From an uncultured bacterium (GTDB lineage: Bacteria > Bacteroidota > Ignavibacteria > Ignavibacteriales > Melioribacteraceae): a stretch of DNA of 9,154 nucleotides. The number at the start of each line of letters is the position of its first letter. The first letter of the stretch is position 1. The notes beneath the pieces were generated by a model. That model had not been told where the DNA came from, made no database searches, and saw only the letters and a list, made by a program, of their open reading frames with translations. Positions 6,139-9,154 of this stretch are shown in pieces. The position numbers and the translations under genes are program-made. The stretch lies in contig CALDDL010000261.1 of NCBI GenBank assembly GCA_937936675.1, positions 1 through 9,154 of the forward strand, read 5' to 3'.

Positions 6139-7574
6139 ATTTCATATTGTTCTCCGATAAGCCAGAATCTGCGGGAAGTATCAAAAGTTAATTCCACACA
6201 TGGACCGAGTGCATCGGGGTTCATCTTTATCGAGTAACCTTGATTGAGAGTACGCATTATATCCGAAAGAATAGTTTCCCCTGCGAAGTATCTAATTAAT
6301 GCGCTAAGTGTTCCGTTAGATATAGTCATATTTTGAGTTTTACATCTATTAAACAAGTCGCGCATAAAGTCGTCAAGATTTCTTTTACCGCCTGAATATT
6401 TTATAATGGCGGTATTCAAATTATGTGCGAATAGATCCCCTCTGAAATAAGGGATTCTTTGAAGATCGCTATCGGACCAAAAATCTTTAACTAAACGTTC
6501 ATTCTTTTCGTAACGGAAGGGGTTCTTAGCGTATTTTTCTAATACGCTATTAACATCATTCAAGTATTCATCGAAAGTAATCTGTTTTGAACGAAGTAAA
6601 ATTAAACGTGCATAATAATCTGTAAAACCTTCTAAAAACCAATAGACTAATTGCTCGGGTGGAGAAGTCGGCATGCTTGCTCCTATCCAATTATGAAATG
6701 TTTCGTGAGCCAAAACCCTCTTTAATCTAAAATCAATATCGCGCGATTGATCAATAAATAAAGCGAATGAATTAAATCTGCCTGTTCCCGCTTGATCACC
6801 CGTACCGCTAATAGGCAGCACTGTAACTAAGAAAAAGGGATAATTAAAATCATTCCAAAATGCTCTTTCATTGCGAATAATAGTTTCTGTAAAATCAAGA
6901 AATTGATTATCATTGAATTTATATTTCCCTTTGATAGCAACGAAGACAGAATTATTACCAGAAGTTTTTTTTGAAATGCGGAAATCGCCTCCTGCAAAGA
7001 TCGAATATCTGAGCTTCCAAAGCTGTGTTTTAAATTCTTGAGTTTTTTGATTTACACCGAAGCTATTAGCCAAAGACCAATTCGATGGAATATTTTTCCA
7101 ACTCAATTTAAATGAAAATTCTTTTTCGTCTCCCCAATCAGGAAGAATAAAAAATGTTTCACCTAGGAAATGAATTGTACCTTTTCTAATTACGGTTTGA
7201 TAGTGATTACCGAGTTCAATATCATCATTACGAATTTCTTCTACTTGATATTCGAGCCGTACGAAAGTATTCGGAGTGTATTTTATGATTTTTTCATTTT
7301 TGATGTTTGTATCAACTATGTAGGAATTGGAGGATGTGGCGCGGAGATTTTTTATTCCGTCAAATTGGATTTGACCCCCGTATTCATTGGGGATAATAAT
7401 TCTCGTTTCTCCGGAGCTATCGCCTTTAAATTCTAGCGTAACGGATAAACGGAATATTTTCAAGTCGTAATACGGCTGAATCTCATACGAAATTGAGGGC
7501 TTATCCGCATCCTTGGCATTCATTACCGAAAAGGCGAAAAGAATAATTATGGCAATTAATCGGTAAACTTTCAT
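6072..7574 (-). CDS. Exported zinc metallopeptidase, M61/M1-like (gluzincin)
   Basis: The 500-residue product begins with a signal peptide (basic start, hydrophobic core at 6-17, likely cleavage after Ala20 in VMNA-KD), so it should act in the periplasm or outside the cell. A beta-rich N-terminal region (25-225) precedes the catalytic part. There HETFH (290-294) gives His290, Glu291 and His294, and WFLEGFTDYYA (312-322) gives the third zinc ligand Glu315, 20 residues after the motif. PYFRGDLFAHNLNTAI (375-390) resembles the conserved tyrosine region of M61 enzymes. The equivalent of the GxMEN/GGLEH substrate motif is changed to GTGRFNS (263-269). The C-terminal PDZ domain common in M61 proteins is missing. 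The HExxH-to-Glu spacing lies between the values I recall for M1 (18) and M61 (about 29), so subfamily and substrate are uncertain. It is transcribed after icd; a GGAG lies 12 bases before ATG, rather far. Its last 22 codons overlap the convergent CHASE2 gene. Confidence 0.82.
   Translation of the reverse strand: MKVYRLIAIIILFAFSVMNAKDADKPSISYEIQPYYDLKIFRLSVTLEFKGDSSGETRIIIPNEYGGQIQFDGIKNLRATSSNSYIVDTNIKNEKIIKYTPNTFVRLEYQVEEIRNDDIELGNHYQTVIRKGTIHFLGETFFILPDWGDEKEFSFKLSWKNIPSNWSLANSFGVNQKTQEFKTQLWKLRYSIFAGGDFRISKKTSGNNSVFVAIKGKYKFNDNQFLDFTETIIRNERAFWNDFNYPFFLVTVLPISGTGDQAGTGRFNSFALFIDQSRDIDFRLKRVLAHETFHNWIGASMPTSPPEQLVYWFLEGFTDYYARLILLRSKQITFDEYLNDVNSVLEKYAKNPFRYEKNERLVKDFWSDSDLQRIPYFRGDLFAHNLNTAIIKYSGGKRNLDDFMRDLFNRCKTQNMTISNGTLSALIRYFAGETILSDIMRTLNQGYSIKMNPDALGPCVELTFDTSRRFWLIGEQYEIYSYKLREGSSDKKCLEWFNAK
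6527..6549. repeat. Inverted repeat, 9-bp arms and 5-base loop, inside the peptidase gene
   Basis: TAGCGTATT (6527-6535) and AATACGCTA (6541-6549) are perfect reverse complements around TTTCT. It lies inside the coding region of the metallopeptidase (around residues 342-349). No function is evident; it may be chance. Confidence 0.6.
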
Positions 7575-7653
7575 CTATATAGGCATCTCCGAAGTAATAG
7601 ATATCACAAAGCATAATATATAATTTTACAATAACATCGACACGAAAATCTAA

Positions 7654-7682
7654 GGGTAAAAATTTGGTATCTTTTTTTACCC
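7654..7682 (-). terminator. Possible weak terminator or hairpin at the end of icd
   Basis: Read on the minus strand, GGGTAAAAA and TTTTTACCC form a perfect 9-bp stem with an 11-base loop. The icd stop codon (TAA) lies in the first arm. The sequence after the stem (TTAGATTTTC) is only moderately T-rich and the stem is mostly A-T pairs, so termination would be inefficient. It could instead be a 3' stabilising hairpin. The rest of the 102-base gap to the peptidase gene is AT-rich and shows no convincing promoter. Confidence 0.3.
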
Positions 7683-9116
7683 GTGTGCTTCCGAAAATCC
7701 AAGCTCGTCATTAAACGTATATAAGTTTTCCGTTTTAATTATCTCAAATCCGGCTTCGTTAATTTTACTCATTAGATCAATTATGCTCATTGGTTCAATT
7801 TCGTTCCAGTCTCCATTTCTGAATCGGCATCTCCAATGATCTGTACAGAAAGTTTCTTTAATTCCTCCGGGATAAACTTGCATACCGCGATTGGTAATTA
7901 GTTTTAGCTTCAGTGAATCATTGAATGTATTATCTAACTTATTACCTATATCATCAGGCGAACCTATCCAATCGATAAAAATATCCACTCCGACTAATTT
8001 TTTCACTTCCGGTTTTTCGTGCGAAGCGTGAATCAAATCCAATGGTTTCGGTGCAAAATAATGAGCTGGTTTTAATTCGTGGGGTGTTTTACCAAGATTG
8101 GAAATTACTGCATCGGCAAATTCGGCTGTGCCTACTCTTACGCTTGAAATTCCTTGTTCAAAAATATCACTGGTGTGAATTCCGTTTTCGATGGTTCTAA
8201 ACCAAGCATTATGAATTGCCTCTGCGGGGGCAATCTGTCCAATATGAACAAGCATCATTACTGCTGAAAGTAAGAGTCCCGATGGATTAGCGAGATTTTT
8301 GCCTGCAATATCGGGGGCGGAACCATGAATAGCTTCAAACATCGAAAGATGTTCTCCAATATTTGATGAGCCCGCAAGACCAATAGAACCTGAAATCTGT
8401 GCGGCAACATCCGAAAGAATATCCCCATACAAATTACTCATTACGATCACGTCAAATTTCTCGGGTGTATCGGCAAGACGCGCAGCACCAATATCCACAA
8501 TCCAAGTATCGCTTTCAATTTCCGGATATTCAGGGGCGATCTCTTTGAATACTTGATGATAAAGTCCATCGGTAATCTTCATAATATTATCTTTAACGAA
8601 GAGGGAGATTTTCTTTCTTCCATATTCACGTGCGTATTCAAATGCATATCGAATAATTTTTTCGGTACCTGCTCGGCTAAAAAGTTTTAGACATTGATAT
8701 ACTTGAGCAGTCTGTCTATGCTCAATTCCGGCATAAACGTCCTCTTCATTTTCTCTGATAATCACAACATCCATATCGGGATGCTTTGTACGAATAAAGG
8801 GACGATATGATTTACACGGTCTTACGTTTGCATAAAGACCAAATGCTTTTCGTGTTGTTACATTGAGACTTTTATAACCTCCGCCGCGAGGCGTGGTAAT
8901 TGGTGCTTTCAGAAATACTTTGGTACGTTGAAGTGATGAAAAAGCGTTCGTAGATAATCCAGTATCGATTCCGCTTAGATAAACTTTTTCACCGATCTCA
9001 ATCTCTTCGATATCGAGCTTAGCACCGGCTGCTTCTAAGATTTTTAATGTAGCGGCCATAATTTCGGGACCGATTCCATCTCCTCTTGCAATCGTTATTG
9101 GTGTATATTCAGACAT
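7677..9116 (-). CDS. icd: Isocitrate dehydrogenase, Rickettsia/Thermus type with C-terminal extra domain; residues predict NAD+ use
   Basis: This citric-acid-cycle enzyme oxidatively decarboxylates isocitrate to 2-oxoglutarate in the cytoplasm. The 479-residue product matches from memory the Rickettsia-type enzyme (about 480) and the Thermus type, which add ~130 residues to the usual core. Core motifs: ARGDGIGPEI (10-19); YKSLNVTTRKAFGLYANVRP (81-100), giving Ser83, Asn85, Arg89 and Arg99 of the substrate site; RENEEDVYAGIE (121-132) with Arg121 and Tyr128; KDNIMK (175-180); SNLYGDILSD (227-236) with metal ligands Asp232 and Asp236; HGSAPDIAGKNLANPSG (264-280). At the cofactor positions where the E. 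coli NADP enzyme has Lys344/Tyr345, this protein has Asp269/Ile270. The extra domain spans about 350-475 (VDIFIDWIG, GIKETFCTDHWRCRF). The AAGGA at 9125-9129 lies 8 bases before ATG, a good ribosome binding site. It is probably the first gene of an icd-peptidase pair. Confidence 0.95.
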   Translation of the reverse strand: MSEYTPITIARGDGIGPEIMAATLKILEAAGAKLDIEEIEIGEKVYLSGIDTGLSTNAFSSLQRTKVFLKAPITTPRGGGYKSLNVTTRKAFGLYANVRPCKSYRPFIRTKHPDMDVVIIRENEEDVYAGIEHRQTAQVYQCLKLFSRAGTEKIIRYAFEYAREYGRKKISLFVKDNIMKITDGLYHQVFKEIAPEYPEIESDTWIVDIGAARLADTPEKFDVIVMSNLYGDILSDVAAQISGSIGLAGSSNIGEHLSMFEAIHGSAPDIAGKNLANPSGLLLSAVMMLVHIGQIAPAEAIHNAWFRTIENGIHTSDIFEQGISSVRVGTAEFADAVISNLGKTPHELKPAHYFAPKPLDLIHASHEKPEVKKLVGVDIFIDWIGSPDDIGNKLDNTFNDSLKLKLITNRGMQVYPGGIKETFCTDHWRCRFRNGDWNEIEPMSIIDLMSKINEAGFEIIKTENLYTFNDELGFSEAHG

Positions 9117-9126
9117 TCTAATTTTC

Positions 9127-9142
9127 CTTAATTATAATTAAG
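9127..9142. promoter_or_regulatory. Perfect 16-bp palindrome just upstream of icd
   Basis: CTTAATTATAATTAAG is its own reverse complement and lies 10 bases before the icd start codon, overlapping the ribosome binding site on one side. It contains TATAAT on both strands. It could be a -10 element or an operator, but the region is so AT-rich that chance is quite possible. The window ends 12 bases further on, so the full promoter cannot be judged. Confidence 0.3.
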
Positions 9143-9154
9143 CAATATAATAAA

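Overview
The window is AT-rich, gene-dense bacterial DNA with seven protein-coding genes. No RNA genes, insertion sequences, CRISPR arrays or phage genes could be recognised, and no stretch over about 100 bases lacks a gene. The protein styles (a Bacteroidetes-like MiaA, a CHASE2 protein, GAF-linked kinases), the weak ribosome binding sites and one good match to the Bacteroidetes promoter element TAnnTTTG suggest the Bacteroidota/Chlorobiota/Ignavibacteriota group. Ignavibacteria-type organisms are my best guess, but this is inference from sequence style, not a database match.

Left block, plus strand (1-6138): five genes run in one direction with gaps of only 3, 28, 52 and 13 bases. They are (1) the 3' part of a GAF/histidine-kinase-like protein whose start lies left of the window, (2) miaA, tRNA dimethylallyltransferase, (3) a soluble family 2 glycosyltransferase, (4) glyS, glycyl-tRNA synthetase, and (5) a membrane protein consisting of a CHASE2 sensor domain and transmembrane segments with no output domain. 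The tight spacing suggests co-transcription, with a likely internal promoter just before glyS. Two genes (miaA, glyS) serve tRNA function and translation; two (the kinase-like protein and the CHASE2 protein) look like signalling proteins.

Right block, minus strand (9116-6072): icd, a Rickettsia/Thermus-type isocitrate dehydrogenase with an extra C-terminal domain, is followed after 102 bases by an exported zinc metallopeptidase related to the M61/M1 families. The two blocks converge, and the last 67 bases of the CHASE2 gene and of the peptidase gene overlap tail to tail.

The most noteworthy points are these. The conserved N-terminus of glyS has no ATG, GTG or TTG start; an ATC codon sits exactly where the start should be, behind a good Shine-Dalgarno sequence. 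The kinase-like protein has an intact ATPase domain but a glutamine where the phospho-accepting histidine belongs. A perfect 26-bp palindrome lies inside the CHASE2 gene. The isocitrate dehydrogenase carries residues that predict NAD+ rather than NADP+ use. I did not find a clear new multi-gene system.
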